This document shows, in pieces, positions 46,795 through 56,503 of a stretch of 64,000 nucleotides of DNA. The translations under genes were made by a program, and so were the position numbers. This DNA is from Kiloniella majae (GTDB lineage Bacteria; Pseudomonadota; Alphaproteobacteria; Kiloniellales; Kiloniellaceae). Position 1 is the first letter of the stretch. Every line of letters begins with the position of its first letter. Location of the stretch: positions 1 through 64,000 of the forward strand of contig NZ_MTSZ01000003.1 of NCBI RefSeq assembly GCF_002118315.1. The letters run 5' to 3'. The notes under the pieces are model-generated. The model was given only the letters and a program-made list of their open reading frames with translations, was not told where the DNA came from and did no database searches.

Positions 46795-46823
46795 AAAAAC
46801 TGGGTTTTAAAGCCCAGTTTTTT
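46795..46823 (+). terminator. bidirectional terminator between pheA and nudC
   Basis: AAACTGGG (46797-46804) pairs with CCCAGTTT (46813-46820), then TTTTT rightward and AAAAA leftward (46793-46799). The stem can serve both convergent genes. Confidence 0.85.
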
Positions 46824-46837
46824 AATTTGAGTTGAAG

Positions 46838-47761
46838 TTATTTCTCTTTCAACCAGTCATCAACAAGAACGCGGGAAATAGAGTCCTTACGTGGAAGGTT
46901 GAAGGTTTCGTCTTCGGGAGAAGCAAGTAGTTCGTCGCGGTGAAACCATCTGGCTGCTTCAATTTCATTTGAATCCAGAACCAGGGGATCGTGCCGCGAT
47001 CCTTCTGCAGTAAAGCCTACCATTAAAGAAGCGGGGAAAGGCCAAGGTTGGGACGAATGGTATTGAACATTCCTGACTGGGATGCCAACTTCTTCTTTTA
47101 CTTCCCGAATAACGGTCTGTTCGAGGCTTTCGCCAATCTCAAGGAAGCCAGCTAAAACAGAGTGCCCTCCCGGACGCCACCCAGCATTGCGGGCAAGCAG
47201 GCACCAGTCGCCGTCGGTGACACGCATAATAACGGCAGGGTCGGTGCGCGGATAGTGGAGCTTGCCACAGTTGCTGCCCGTGCATTCCAGAACGTGTCCC
47301 CCTTCTGTCGATCGGGTTGGGTTGCCGCAATGGCCGCAAAAACGATGATGTTTGTGCCAATGGTTAAGGCCACGTGCATAGGCCATGATTGCGGCGTCTT
47401 CTTTGTTTAGAAGTGACCAATGGTCCCGTAAATCAAGAAAAGTGCCTTGCGAAAATTCCAGAGGCGAAAGCTTCGGGGGTGATTCACCGTGGGGCAACAT
47501 GGCAGCCAGAACAGGCCTGTTGTCACGAAGACCCAGAAAAACGATCTCTTCCGCCTGATCAAAAATTTCCCCGGCATGACTGGCGGGAATAAAATAGGGC
47601 TCGATACTATCGCTGGAAGTAAATAGCCCCATATGACGCCAGACAATGGCCACGAGACTGTCAGGAGAGCTTCGATAGCTTTGTAGAGTGTCGGGATGAA
47701 CGCGCAGATGAGCAGCACGGTCAAGCTCGGACGAAGAATAGATATGTAATTTTGTGGTCAT
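46838..47761 (-). CDS. nudC: NAD(+) diphosphatase / RNA deNADding hydrolase
   Basis: A 307-residue Nudix hydrolase starting at ATG 47761 (a frame to 47809 has a poor start). The central zinc ribbon has Cys pairs CGHCG and CTGSNC, followed by YPRTDPAVI, typical of NudC. The Nudix box is GFLEIGESLEQTVIREVKEE, ending in the metal-binding Glu residues. It hydrolyses NAD(H) to NMN(H) and AMP and can remove NAD caps from RNA. It converges with pheA. Confidence 0.93.
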   Translation of the reverse strand: MTTKLHIYSSSELDRAAHLRVHPDTLQSYRSSPDSLVAIVWRHMGLFTSSDSIEPYFIPASHAGEIFDQAEEIVFLGLRDNRPVLAAMLPHGESPPKLSPLEFSQGTFLDLRDHWSLLNKEDAAIMAYARGLNHWHKHHRFCGHCGNPTRSTEGGHVLECTGSNCGKLHYPRTDPAVIMRVTDGDWCLLARNAGWRPGGHSVLAGFLEIGESLEQTVIREVKEEVGIPVRNVQYHSSQPWPFPASLMVGFTAEGSRHDPLVLDSNEIEAARWFHRDELLASPEDETFNLPRKDSISRVLVDDWLKEK

Positions 47762-47835
47762 GATCAGAGGGTGTACCAGAGACGCCGATCTGTAAACATT
47801 TAGAACCATCTAAAATTAATTTCCTGCAAAAGGGC

Positions 47836-47864
47836 TTGCGTTCGCGGCGGAGAAGTCCGATATA
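47836..47864 (+). promoter_or_regulatory. probable promoter of the SRP RNA gene
   Basis: TTGCGT (47836-47841) and GATATA (47859-47864) are spaced by 17 bases, and the SRP RNA begins about 5 bases further. The boxes are only a partial sigma-70 match. Confidence 0.4.
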
Positions 47865-47865
47865 G

Positions 47866-47970
47866 GGGGCGAGAGGTTGGCTATGGGCGTAGCGCTCGCC
47901 AACCCGGTCAGGTCCGGAAGGAAGCAGCCGTAACGAGTTAGCCGCGGGTCGTGGTTCAGCCTCTCACCTT
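47866..47970 (+). ncRNA. ffs: small bacterial signal recognition particle RNA (4.5S)
   Basis: The conserved SRP domain IV loop GGTCAGGTCCGGAAGGAAGC is present (47906-47925). The ends pair as one long rod: bases 47868-47879 (GGCGAGAGGTTG) with 47957-47968 (CAGCCTCTCACC), allowing G-U. Length about 100 nt. It binds Ffh for cotranslational membrane targeting. The position just upstream of dnaX-ybaB-recR is common in alphaproteobacteria. A terminator lies shortly after it. Confidence 0.95.
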
Positions 47971-47996
47971 CTATGCTTATGATAAGTAGCTGTATT

Positions 47997-48020
47997 AACG
48001 AGCTTTTGGCTCGTTTTTTT
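47997..48020 (+). terminator. terminator of the SRP RNA gene
   Basis: AACGAGC (47997-48003) pairs with GCTCGTT (48009-48015) around TTTTG and is followed by an unbroken T run. It separates ffs from dnaX, which starts 100 bases on. Confidence 0.9.
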
Positions 48021-48119
48021 ATGTCCAGTTTCCTCTTTTTCAAGAACTTTGCTGTGGATGATTGCCTTGATGCTTCAATGGGGTAAAGTGGGGCTAATCG
48101 AGATAAATCTAGCAGTGGT

Positions 48120-50027
48120 ATGAGCGATATTTCTACAGAATCAGGGGACTCGGAAAACGAATCCAACGCGGCTTATCAGGTCTTGGCGCGAAAGTATCGA
48201 CCTGCCTCTTTCAGTGACCTCTACGGACAGGATGCCCTTGTTCAAACAATAACAAATGCGATTGTTACAGATCGTCTGGCCCATGCGTTCATTTTGACCG
48301 GTGTTCGTGGTGTTGGGAAGACGACATCAGCCCGTATCATCGCCAAAGCGCTCAACTGTATAGGTGCTGATGGACAAGGTGGCCCGACGGCTGATCCTTG
48401 CGGTGTGTGCGAGAGCTGTACATCTATTGCCCAAGATCGCCATGTCGATGTGATGGAAATGGATGCGGCGAGCCGTACAGGCGTGGGTGACATCCGTGAG
48501 TTGATTGAATCTGTTCGCTATCGCCCGGTTTCTGCCCGCAAGAAAGTATACATCATCGATGAGGTTCACATGCTTTCTAACAGTGCCTTTAACGCGCTGT
48601 TGAAAACACTGGAAGAACCACCAGAGCACGTTGTTTTTATTTTTGCGACGACAGAAATTCGTAAAGTACCTGTAACGGTTCTCTCACGCTGTCAGCGCTT
48701 TGATCTCAGACGTTTGGAACATGAGGAGCTCATCAAGCTTTTCATAATGATCCTTGGGAAAGAGAAAATCGGATTTGAGGAAGAAGCCATTGGCCTTCTT
48801 GCTCGTGCGGCTGATGGTTCTGCGCGTGATGGCTTGTCTCTTTTGGATCAAGCTATTGCCTTGGGTGGCGGTGAAAAAATAGAAAGCGAACCTATTCGCC
48901 ATATGCTTGGTATGGCGGATCGAACCCGTATTTTCGATCTTTATGATGCTTTGATGCAGGGCGACTGCCCGGAATCCCTGAATATTTTGTCTGATCTCTA
49001 CAACGGGGGGGCTGAACCTCTTGTTGTCATGAAAGATCTTTTGGAACTGAGCCATCTTTTGACGCGTGCCAAACTGGTTCCCCAAACTCTGGAGGCACCG
49101 GGTATACCCGAGGCCGAGCGCGTTCGAGGTGGCGAGATGTGTGCAAAACTCTCGATGCCGCTTTTGGCGCGAACCTGGCAAATGCTGTTGAAGGGATTGG
49201 GTGAAATTCAAATTGCGCCCCATCCTTTGCAGGCAACTGAGATGGTCATTATCCGTCTGGCTTATGCGAGTAATCTTCCTACGCCGGGGGACCTCATAAA
49301 AAAGCTCCAGGACGCTCCAGCGGGTAACGCCCCTGCTGGCGGCGTCCAAAACAGAGTTGGCGGTGAAGGCACAAGAATAACAACGGGCTCACAAATATCG
49401 GCCCGTGGAATGGTAAGTGGTGGTCAGGCTGTCGCGGTAGATCCCGGTGTTGCTGTTTCATCTGGAACTGTAACAAAACCAGAACTAGTGGTGGATAATA
49501 CTTCTTCGAATGTGGAATTTGAAGAAGAGGTTTATGCCTCGCCGCAAACCTTCCGGGATGTCATTAATCTTGCACGGGATAGGGGCGAGAGAATTCTATC
49601 TGCCTATCTTGGGAATGATGTTCATCTAATTCGCTTTAACCCCGGCGAAATAGAATATAAACCTGCTGAGAATGCGCCTCGTGATTTATCCGCAAAAATT
49701 CAACGTCATCTGAGTGAGTGGACGGGCGATAAGTGGAAAGTTACTGAGACTGCGAAAGAGGGTGTTGATACCATTCGAGCGCAGGAAAAGCAGATCAATC
49801 AGGCGCTTGACGATAAGGCGATGCAAGATCCGCTTGTTTTATCTGTTCTCAAATTATTCCCAGGTACAAAATTAATCAGCCGAAAAGGCTTGATGCCTGA
49901 CAACTATGTAGTAGAAGGCGTGGATGAAAAGTCCTTGATTGATCAGATCATGGACCCAGATATGGAAGATCCGGATCTTGATGATGCGGAGTTGCTACAG
50001 CGTCTTAATAATGGAGATGAAATCTGA
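48120..50027 (+). CDS. dnaX: DNA polymerase III subunit gamma/tau
   Basis: A 635-residue clamp-loader ATPase. N-terminal [20 protein letters not shown] is diagnostic. Walker A is [13 protein letters not shown] (~58), a four-Cys zinc module contains NCIG...PCGVCESC, Walker B/DEAH-like IIDEVHMLS, and sensor SRCQRFD. The C-terminal ~250 residues are the variable tau tail that contacts the polymerase and helicase. No clear A-rich slippery site producing a short gamma form was noticed. Its stop overlaps the ybaB start (ATGA-type at 50025-50029). Confidence 0.95.
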   Translation: MSDISTESGDSENESNAAYQVLARKYRPASFSDLYGQDALVQTITNAIVTDRLAHAFILTGVRGVGKTTSARIIAKALNCIGADGQGGPTADPCGVCESCTSIAQDRHVDVMEMDAASRTGVGDIRELIESVRYRPVSARKKVYIIDEVHMLSNSAFNALLKTLEEPPEHVVFIFATTEIRKVPVTVLSRCQRFDLRRLEHEELIKLFIMILGKEKIGFEEEAIGLLARAADGSARDGLSLLDQAIALGGGEKIESEPIRHMLGMADRTRIFDLYDALMQGDCPESLNILSDLYNGGAEPLVVMKDLLELSHLLTRAKLVPQTLEAPGIPEAERVRGGEMCAKLSMPLLARTWQMLLKGLGEIQIAPHPLQATEMVIIRLAYASNLPTPGDLIKKLQDAPAGNAPAGGVQNRVGGEGTRITTGSQISARGMVSGGQAVAVDPGVAVSSGTVTKPELVVDNTSSNVEFEEEVYASPQTFRDVINLARDRGERILSAYLGNDVHLIRFNPGEIEYKPAENAPRDLSAKIQRHLSEWTGDKWKVTETAKEGVDTIRAQEKQINQALDDKAMQDPLVLSVLKLFPGTKLISRKGLMPDNYVVEGVDEKSLIDQIMDPDMEDPDLDDAELLQRLNNGDEI

Positions 50028-50350
50028 TGAAAAATTTGGCCGGCTTAATGAAGCAAGCTCAGCAAATGCAGAGCAAAATGGCAGAAATGCAAGAAGCGTT
50101 GGCTGACTTGGAAATCGAAGGTGCTGCTGGCGCAGGTATGGTCAAAGTGGTTATGAGCGGCAAATATAACCTGCGTTCTATCAAAATCGATCCATCGCTT
50201 GTTAATGCTGATGATGTTGAAGTTCTCGAAGACTTGATCCTGGCAGCAGTGAATGACGCAAGTTCAAAAGTTGAAGTGACCACACAGGAAAAAATGCAAG
50301 ACGTGACCGGCGGTCTTAATCTTCCTGCAGGCATGAAACTACCTTTCTAG
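50027..50350 (+). CDS. ybaB: YbaB/EbfC nucleoid-associated protein
   Basis: A 107-residue DNA-binding protein: [22 protein letters not shown] forms the N-terminal helix, [18 protein letters not shown] the central sheet, and the C-terminus ends [13 protein letters not shown]. It forms tweezer-like dimers. Translational coupling to dnaX and close spacing to recR (10 bases) show a dnaX-ybaB-recR operon. Confidence 0.95.
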   Translation: MKNLAGLMKQAQQMQSKMAEMQEALADLEIEGAAGAGMVKVVMSGKYNLRSIKIDPSLVNADDVEVLEDLILAAVNDASSKVEVTTQEKMQDVTGGLNLPAGMKLPF

Positions 50351-50360
50351 GTCTGCATGC

Positions 50361-50957
50361 ATGGCTAAAACCGAGATTGATCGCCTGACACAACTTCTTT
50401 CGCGCTTACCCGGACTTGGACCTAGGTCAGCGCGAAGGGCAGTGCTTTTTTTAATGAAGAAGCGCGAAAGTCTGATGTTGCCTTTGGCCAAGGCAATGAC
50501 TGATGCGGCTTCAAGCATTACAAACTGTCAGACATGCGGAAATCTCGATACTGAAAACCCCTGCGCCATTTGTCAAAGCCCCAAAAGAGACCACAGTAAG
50601 ATCTGTGTCGTTGAAGAAGTTGGTGACCTCTGGGCTTTGGAGCGAAGTGGTGCTTTTAAGGGGATGTACCATGTCTTGGGGGGAACACTGTCCGCGCTTG
50701 ATGGGCGTGGCCCAGCGCAACTTAATGTTAACCAGTTGTTGGATCGTGCTGGCGAAATACATGTGCAGGAAATCATTCTTGCCCTGAGTGCGACAGTAGA
50801 TGGGCAAACAACAGGGCATTATCTCACAGAATGTCTGGCCGGATACGAAGTTGATGTTTCCAAACTTGCCCATGGTGTTCCCGTAGGGGGAAGTCTGGAT
50901 TATCTTGATGACGGAACTCTCACTGCAGCATTAAAAGCACGGCGATCAACCGGCTAA
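50361..50957 (+). CDS. recR: recombination mediator RecR
   Basis: A 198-residue protein. The N-terminal helix-hairpin-helix ([19 protein letters not shown]), a Cys4 zinc motif (CQTCGNL...CAICQS) and a Toprim domain ([32 protein letters not shown]) are all complete. With RecO and RecF it loads RecA at single-stranded gaps. Last gene of the dnaX operon. Confidence 0.95.
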   Translation: MAKTEIDRLTQLLSRLPGLGPRSARRAVLFLMKKRESLMLPLAKAMTDAASSITNCQTCGNLDTENPCAICQSPKRDHSKICVVEEVGDLWALERSGAFKGMYHVLGGTLSALDGRGPAQLNVNQLLDRAGEIHVQEIILALSATVDGQTTGHYLTECLAGYEVDVSKLAHGVPVGGSLDYLDDGTLTAALKARRSTG

Positions 50958-51076
50958 GTTATTGATCAAGATATGTGCTGCTGAGTTATTCTTCAATTAG
51001 TAATTGCAAGTAGATATAATTCTCAATACGTAATAGATGCCGAAGCTTATCTATTGCATTATATTTGTGGGGAAAT

Positions 51077-51661
51077 ATGTCTAAGTTTGCGTTATCTGTA
51101 TCAGCAGCTTCGTTGTTGATCTTAAGTGCTTGTCAAACAACAACTGGTGGCTGGACAGATTGGGAGGGAATTCCGAAAAATGAAGCTGTGCTTAGCTGGA
51201 ATCAAACCAAAAATGCTTCTCTTTATGCTCGAAAAGTGACCCATAGTGGTACCTATCAGGAAGAATGGATTTGGGATGATGGTAGTATGTTGGTTACAAA
51301 AGCGGGGCATGCTCGCCATTATAGAATTAAGATAGATCAAAAAGAGTTTGGTAAACTGATGTCAGATTGGAATGATTTTGAGAAAAGCGCCCCAAAACTC
51401 AATCCCTCCGAAGTAAAAATCCTGACTAATCAGTATGGCAGGTTTTACTATGCTGAATTAGAAAATGATAAAAACGCAGAGTGTATTACTTTTATGCAGA
51501 CAATAAAATCACCGACACCAGCGGGCTATAATCACACTCCTCACCCTACAGGTTTCTTTATGGGGTTTGACTGTGGCGATGGGCGTTTTACTGTTTCTGA
51601 TGTCGCAAATTTTGCGAATACTCTGAGTTACAAAAAAGGTCATATCAAAACTTTAAATTAA
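51077..51661 (+). CDS. putative lipoprotein of unknown function
   Basis: A 194-residue protein from ATG 51077 (GGGGA five bases upstream). The signal peptide ends in a lipobox LILSAC, so Cys18 should be lipidated and the protein anchored in a membrane facing the periplasm. The mature part is rich in aromatic residues (WTDWEGIP, EEWIWDDGSM, GFFMGFDCGDGRF), with two Cys near the end that might form a disulfide. No family is recognised. Upstream, 107 bases separate it from recR. Confidence 0.75.
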   Translation: MSKFALSVSAASLLILSACQTTTGGWTDWEGIPKNEAVLSWNQTKNASLYARKVTHSGTYQEEWIWDDGSMLVTKAGHARHYRIKIDQKEFGKLMSDWNDFEKSAPKLNPSEVKILTNQYGRFYYAELENDKNAECITFMQTIKSPTPAGYNHTPHPTGFFMGFDCGDGRFTVSDVANFANTLSYKKGHIKTLN

Positions 51662-51775
51662 TTTTCTTCGGATTAAAGGCGATGTTTTGTATCTTATTGT
51701 TGACATGCTTTTGTCGTAATCAAACAGCATCTTGGCAATCAATCGAAATAACTTCAAAGCTGAGGAGCTAACATA

Positions 51776-53212
51776 ATGACCCCCTCAAGATTATTTTCTG
51801 CTACCTGTTTTGCAGGTGCTTTATTGGGTGTTTTCTCTTTGAGCACTCTTGCCAGTGCTCAAGAGACTCCAATCGGTGCAGATACTAATCAATCTACGGA
51901 GTTGGTTTTCTACAGTAATAACCTTGGGCAAGTGAGTCAGACGCGTCGCAGTAAGCTGTCAGCAGGCGGCAGTACTTTGGCGCTGGAAGATGTTAGTCCT
52001 CACCTTTTACTTGATAGTCTTTTTATCGCGGGAGAGGGGCTTCGTGTTCGAGAACAGCGTCTCGATCAACAAATCCTCTCTCCGCAGCGGCTCTTGGAAG
52101 CTTCTTTAGGTAAAACCGTCACCTTGATTCGTACCAATCCGGAAACAGGTGAGGAACGTGAATTAAAAGCCGATGTTTTGGCTGTTCGTGAGGGCGTCGT
52201 TCTCAGAGTTGAAGATAAAATTGAAACCGGTGTTTCTGGACGCCTTGTATATGATTCAATTCCAGAAGGTTTAAGGTCAGGACCAACTCTTCTTGCTGTC
52301 GTCGAGAGTGCAGAAGCTGGCAACAAAGATCTCAAATTGACTTATTTGACCGGTGGTTTGGATTGGCGGGTAACCTATGTTGCTGATCTGGACCCCAGTG
52401 GTGAAAAATTATCATTGAAGGCAATGGCGACTTTAACAAATCAAACTGGTGTTGAGTTCGTAGATGCTGATGTCCGGCTGGTAGCAGGTAATGTAAAACG
52501 TGTTCAATCTGCACCTGCGCCGAGGATGGCCATGATGGGGGCGGAGAGCGATATGATGTACTCAGAGGCAAAAACAGCAATGCCTCAGCGTCAATCCGTA
52601 GCTGATCGGGATGTCTATCGACTGCCGGGTAAGATTGATATTGGTGGCATCGAAACGAAACAGGTGACGTTACTTGAAAATGATGCTGTTGAAATTGAAA
52701 AACGATATCGTTTTCAACAATTGATCCAGCCCTATCCAGGTGCTGATGAAACTGGTCGTCAGCAAGCAGACATCGTTTTAAAAACAGAAAACACGGAAGA
52801 CAAAGGACTTGGACAACCTCTTCCCGGAGGCACAATCCGTGTTTATCAACAGGTTAAAGATGCAAATTTATCCATTTTTATGGGCGAAGAACATATGCGG
52901 GCAGTTCCCAAGGGCGAAGAAGTTGAACTGGTCATCGGCTCTGCCAATCAAGTGACTGGAAGCGGCAAGCAACTCTCCTATGAAAATCTCTCTCGTAATA
53001 GCTACCAGTTGACGCAGGAAATTACTCTGAGAAATAGCGGTGACAAAGCAGTGTCCGTTGACGTTGTAGGAAACATGCCACGAAACTGGAAGATTTTGAA
53101 CGAAAGCGTCAAACACGAGAAAAAGTCAGCGAACAAGGTTATCTGGACGCTTGATATCCCGGCTGAAGGTAAAGTTTCTTTTGACTACAAACTAAGAGTT
53201 TCTAACGAGTAA
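51776..53212 (+). CDS. DUF4139 domain-containing secreted protein
   Basis: A 478-residue protein with a signal peptide (ends LASAQ). ATG 51776 follows GAGGAG. The DUF4139 region is recognised from ELVFYSNNLGQVSQTRR, LLAVVESAEAGNKDLKLTYLTGGLDWRVTY in pieces, and a C-terminal beta-rich part with ITLRNSGDKAVSVDVVGNMP and VSFDYKLRVSNE. The N-terminal DUF4140 coiled coil present in many relatives is absent. Function is unknown in the family. It converges with rmuC. Confidence 0.85.
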   Translation: MTPSRLFSATCFAGALLGVFSLSTLASAQETPIGADTNQSTELVFYSNNLGQVSQTRRSKLSAGGSTLALEDVSPHLLLDSLFIAGEGLRVREQRLDQQILSPQRLLEASLGKTVTLIRTNPETGEERELKADVLAVREGVVLRVEDKIETGVSGRLVYDSIPEGLRSGPTLLAVVESAEAGNKDLKLTYLTGGLDWRVTYVADLDPSGEKLSLKAMATLTNQTGVEFVDADVRLVAGNVKRVQSAPAPRMAMMGAESDMMYSEAKTAMPQRQSVADRDVYRLPGKIDIGGIETKQVTLLENDAVEIEKRYRFQQLIQPYPGADETGRQQADIVLKTENTEDKGLGQPLPGGTIRVYQQVKDANLSIFMGEEHMRAVPKGEEVELVIGSANQVTGSGKQLSYENLSRNSYQLTQEITLRNSGDKAVSVDVVGNMPRNWKILNESVKHEKKSANKVIWTLDIPAEGKVSFDYKLRVSNE

Positions 53213-53240
53213 GCTTTATTTAAGATTTTAGGTTATAGAT

Positions 53241-54749
53241 CTATCGATCAGAAAGATCATCAGCAAGAAGTGTTGGTTCTTCTTGCTGAACGTCTTCTGT
53301 ATCTTCGCTTTCCAGAAACTCTGTCAGGCTACCTGGCAGAGTTTTATTGGTTTTTGCGCCCATTTTTTGAAGTTGATCGACCTGCTTGACGATGTTGCCC
53401 CTACCATTGGACAGCTTTTTGAAGGCTTCATCGTGGCTATGCTGTGCTTTGGTCAGGAAGTCTCCAACCTTGTTCAAATCTTCTGCAAAGCCCACAAACT
53501 TGTCATAGAGTTTTCCTGCTCTTTCGGCAATTTTCTGGGCATTTTGATTTTGGTCTTCATAACGCCAGATATTTTCGACTGTTCTCAAGGCGAGCAAGAG
53601 CGTTGAGGGGGTTACAATGACAACATTCTTTTCCAAGGCTTGCCCTACGAGATCGGGCTGATGCTGGACAGCTGCACTGAAGGCGCCTTCAATGGGCATG
53701 AAGAGCAGAACGTAATCAAGCGAACGTATAGTTTCCAGATCGTGGTAGGATTTTTGTGACAGGTCTTTTACGTGATTTTGGATCGATGTGACATGTTCGG
53801 AAAGAGCGATGCTTTTTTGATCTTCTTCTTCAAAAGAATGAAAACGTTCATAAGCCGTTAGGGATACTTTTGAATCAATCACAATGTCTTTGCCATTGGG
53901 CAGATGAACAATGACGTCAGGGCGGTAGCGTTTTCCTTCTTCCGTATTCATTGATTGTTGAACGTCGTATTCCCGCCCTTTACTCAAGCCGGATTTCTCA
54001 AGAACCATTTCCAGGATCATTTCCCCCCAGGCTCCCTGGGTTTGACTTTGTCCTTTGAGTGCTTTTGTCAGGTTATTGGTATCTTCGCTGACCTGTTTGT
54101 TGAGATCCGCCAACCTTTGTACTTCTTTATGAAGAGAGAAGCGTTCTTTTGATTCCTTGTCATAGGTTTCTTCAACACGTTTTTGGAAACCCTGAATGTT
54201 TTCTTTCAAAGGATTCAAAAGTGTTTCCAGACCTTTTTTGTTTTGCTCGGTAAACTTCTGTGATTTTTCATCTAGAATACGGTTCGCGAGGTTCTCAAAC
54301 TGTTCGGTAAGCTTTATCCGAGCTTCGTCCAGAATTTGTAACTTCTCCGTTTGCGCTTCACGTTCTTTGGCGAGTGTTGTTCGCATTTCAGCTTTTTCGG
54401 CTTCTAAGCGTGCCATGAGGTTTCGTAAACTCAGATTGTCCTGTTCAAGTGTTTTTATTTGGTTGGTCAATTCCGGAATACGTGATGCTTTTTGTTCTTC
54501 AGTGGCTGCGCGAGTTGTGGCATCGCTGTAGGCTTCATGCAGTTCTTCTCGCTCAGTGCGTAGTTTTATGTACTCTACCTGCTGCTTTTCAAGCTCCTGA
54601 GATAGCTCTTGTTTCCTGTCTGCAAGGCTTTGGTTTAGGGCGCCTAATTCGGAAACCTGCCCCCTTGTTTTGAGATTAAAAAGAAGGCCGATGATAAGAG
54701 CGATACCGAAACCAGCGGTGCCGCCAGTCAGGAGAACAGTGAGATCCAT
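53241..54749 (-). CDS. rmuC: DNA recombination protein RmuC
   Basis: A 502-residue protein. N-terminal membrane helix (VLLTGGTAGFGIALIIGLLF), a long coiled coil (~25-200), then the RmuC nuclease-like domain: GAWGEMILEMVLEKSGL, RYRPDVIVHLPNGKDIVIDSK in pieces, and YVLLFMPIEGAFSAA. RmuC limits DNA inversions and can act on phage or plasmid DNA. It is followed by an acidic tail. It is divergent from def with a 206-base gap that has no other gene. Confidence 0.93.
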   Translation of the reverse strand: MDLTVLLTGGTAGFGIALIIGLLFNLKTRGQVSELGALNQSLADRKQELSQELEKQQVEYIKLRTEREELHEAYSDATTRAATEEQKASRIPELTNQIKTLEQDNLSLRNLMARLEAEKAEMRTTLAKEREAQTEKLQILDEARIKLTEQFENLANRILDEKSQKFTEQNKKGLETLLNPLKENIQGFQKRVEETYDKESKERFSLHKEVQRLADLNKQVSEDTNNLTKALKGQSQTQGAWGEMILEMVLEKSGLSKGREYDVQQSMNTEEGKRYRPDVIVHLPNGKDIVIDSKVSLTAYERFHSFEEEDQKSIALSEHVTSIQNHVKDLSQKSYHDLETIRSLDYVLLFMPIEGAFSAAVQHQPDLVGQALEKNVVIVTPSTLLLALRTVENIWRYEDQNQNAQKIAERAGKLYDKFVGFAEDLNKVGDFLTKAQHSHDEAFKKLSNGRGNIVKQVDQLQKMGAKTNKTLPGSLTEFLESEDTEDVQQEEPTLLADDLSDR

Positions 54750-54955
54750 AGGTTATCCAGTTGAGTGTAAAAAGAGCATTTCGCGATTCGAAGGTAAGTC
54801 TAGCATGGGCTTGTGGGCTTCGTCAGTAAGGGCTTTTGATCAAGGCTTTGCTTGACCTGACGGCTATGAGGCAATACCTAAGAGAAAAGGGCTGAAGCTT
54901 CTCAATTTAGGGGCATCAGCATATCAACTTCAATATGTGAAAATAGCGAGTAATC

Positions 54956-55474
54956 ATGGCTATTCTTGATATCGTCATTGCCCCGGATCCGGTTCTTAAG
55001 GTCGTTTGTGAACCAGTCAAAGAAGTGAACGATGAAATTAGTGAGCTGCTGACCAATATGCTTGAGACAATGTATAAAGCACCGGGGATCGGCCTCGCTG
55101 CCTGTCAGGTTGGTGTGACCAAGCGGGTTATTGTTGTCGATGTCAGCGATGATAAAGAAGAAAATCAGCCTTATTGTATGGTAAACCCTGAAATCACTTG
55201 GGAATCAGACGAGTATTCGGTTTATCAGGAAGGTTGTCTTTCTTTACCTGAACAGTATGCAGATGTGGAGCGTCCGGCTGCGATCAAGATGACTTATCTT
55301 GATGAGACAGGGAAGAAGGTCGAGCTTGAAGCTGATGGATTGTTGGCAACCTGTATCCAGCATGAAATTGATCATCTTGATGGTGTACTTTTTGTCGATC
55401 ATATCTCAAAGCTAAAGCGCGGCATGATTATGAAGAAGCTGAAGAAAGTCGTCGCGGCAAAGGAAGCGGGATAA
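54956..55474 (+). CDS. def: peptide deformylase
   Basis: A 172-residue metalloenzyme that removes the formyl group from nascent proteins. Motif 1 reads GIGLAACQVGV, where the consensus has Pro in place of the Cys. Motif 2 is EGCLSLP with the metal Cys, and motif 3 QHEIDHLDG with two metal His and the catalytic Glu. Downstream are fmt and truA, a common alphaproteobacterial group. Confidence 0.95.
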   Translation: MAILDIVIAPDPVLKVVCEPVKEVNDEISELLTNMLETMYKAPGIGLAACQVGVTKRVIVVDVSDDKEENQPYCMVNPEITWESDEYSVYQEGCLSLPEQYADVERPAAIKMTYLDETGKKVELEADGLLATCIQHEIDHLDGVLFVDHISKLKRGMIMKKLKKVVAAKEAG

Positions 55475-55549
55475 TCGCTTGGTTTGCCTGCGGCTCGTAG
55501 CGCGGATTTAAGCAAACAACATGATAAAGAACGAAACAAGGAACATGGG

Positions 55550-56503
55550 ATGAAACCGTTACGTATCGTTTTTATGGGAACCCCGGATTTTTCCGTTCCT
55601 TGTTTGCAGTCCCTGGCGGAAAAAGGGCACGAGATTGTCGCTGTCTATAGCCAGCCACCGCGCCCAGCTGGACGAGGGCAGAAAGAAAAGCTGTCCCCTG
55701 TTCACGCCTATGCCGCCGATCAGGGCTGGCCTGCCTTTACACCCAAGACATTCCGGAGTTCTGATGTTCAAGATGCTTTCAGAGAACACAATGCTGATGT
55801 GGCTGTGGTGGTTGCCTATGGCCTTATCTTGCCGACAGAAGCCTTATATGCACCGAAAATGGGATGCGTAAATGTGCATGCTTCACTGTTGCCCCGTTGG
55901 CGCGGGGCGGCACCTATCCAGCGGGCGATTGAAGCGGGTGATGCTGAAAGTGGTGTTTGCATTATGCAGATGGTTGAAGAGCTTGACGCGGGTGATGTCA
56001 TTCTCGAAGGTCGCATCGATATTACAGCAACAACAACGGCATCTACGTTGCATGATGCACTTTCGGTGCTTGGTGGAAAGTTGATTGTTGAAGCTCTTGA
56101 TGGTCTTGAGAACGGTGCTTTGCTGCCAACAGCACAACCCGAAGAAGGTGTGACCTACGCCAAAAAATTATCCCGTGATGAAAGCGAATTGGACTGGACG
56201 CAACCAGCCCAAAGCCTTGAACGGAAAGTACGTGCCTTGACCCCTTGGCCGGGAGTGCATTTCACCTATCAAGGGGATCGTTTTAAGGTTCAGCAAGTTT
56301 CTTTTGTTGAGAAGGCTCAAACCGCGGTGCCGGGAACCTTACTCGATGATGATCTATTGGTTGCTTGTGGAGAGAACGCACTTCGAATTGAGCGATTGCA
56401 GCGTCCCGGCAAAGGCGTGATGGATCGCAAAGCATTCCTGAACGGGTTTCCTCTCAAAAGGGGAACAGATTTGACGCAGGCGAATGAGGGTAAAGGCAGA
56501 TAA
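55550..56503 (+). CDS. fmt: methionyl-tRNA formyltransferase
   Basis: A 317-residue enzyme from ATG 55550 (GGAACATGGG upstream); a frame start at 55484 adds residues unlike the family. RIVFMGTPDFSVP begins the Rossmann domain; NVHASLLPRWRGAAPIQRAI contains the catalytic Asn-His region; QMVEELDAGDVI follows; the C-terminal OB-like domain has VRALTPWPGVHF. It formylates initiator Met-tRNA, complementary to def. Its TAA overlaps the truA ATG. Confidence 0.95.
   Translation: MKPLRIVFMGTPDFSVPCLQSLAEKGHEIVAVYSQPPRPAGRGQKEKLSPVHAYAADQGWPAFTPKTFRSSDVQDAFREHNADVAVVVAYGLILPTEALYAPKMGCVNVHASLLPRWRGAAPIQRAIEAGDAESGVCIMQMVEELDAGDVILEGRIDITATTTASTLHDALSVLGGKLIVEALDGLENGALLPTAQPEEGVTYAKKLSRDESELDWTQPAQSLERKVRALTPWPGVHFTYQGDRFKVQQVSFVEKAQTAVPGTLLDDDLLVACGENALRIERLQRPGKGVMDRKAFLNGFPLKRGTDLTQANEGKGR

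Noticed and set aside
47971-48020. Part of a longer SRP RNA (6S-like)
   Set aside because: The rod of the small SRP RNA closes at 47968; the next hairpin with its T run is a terminator.
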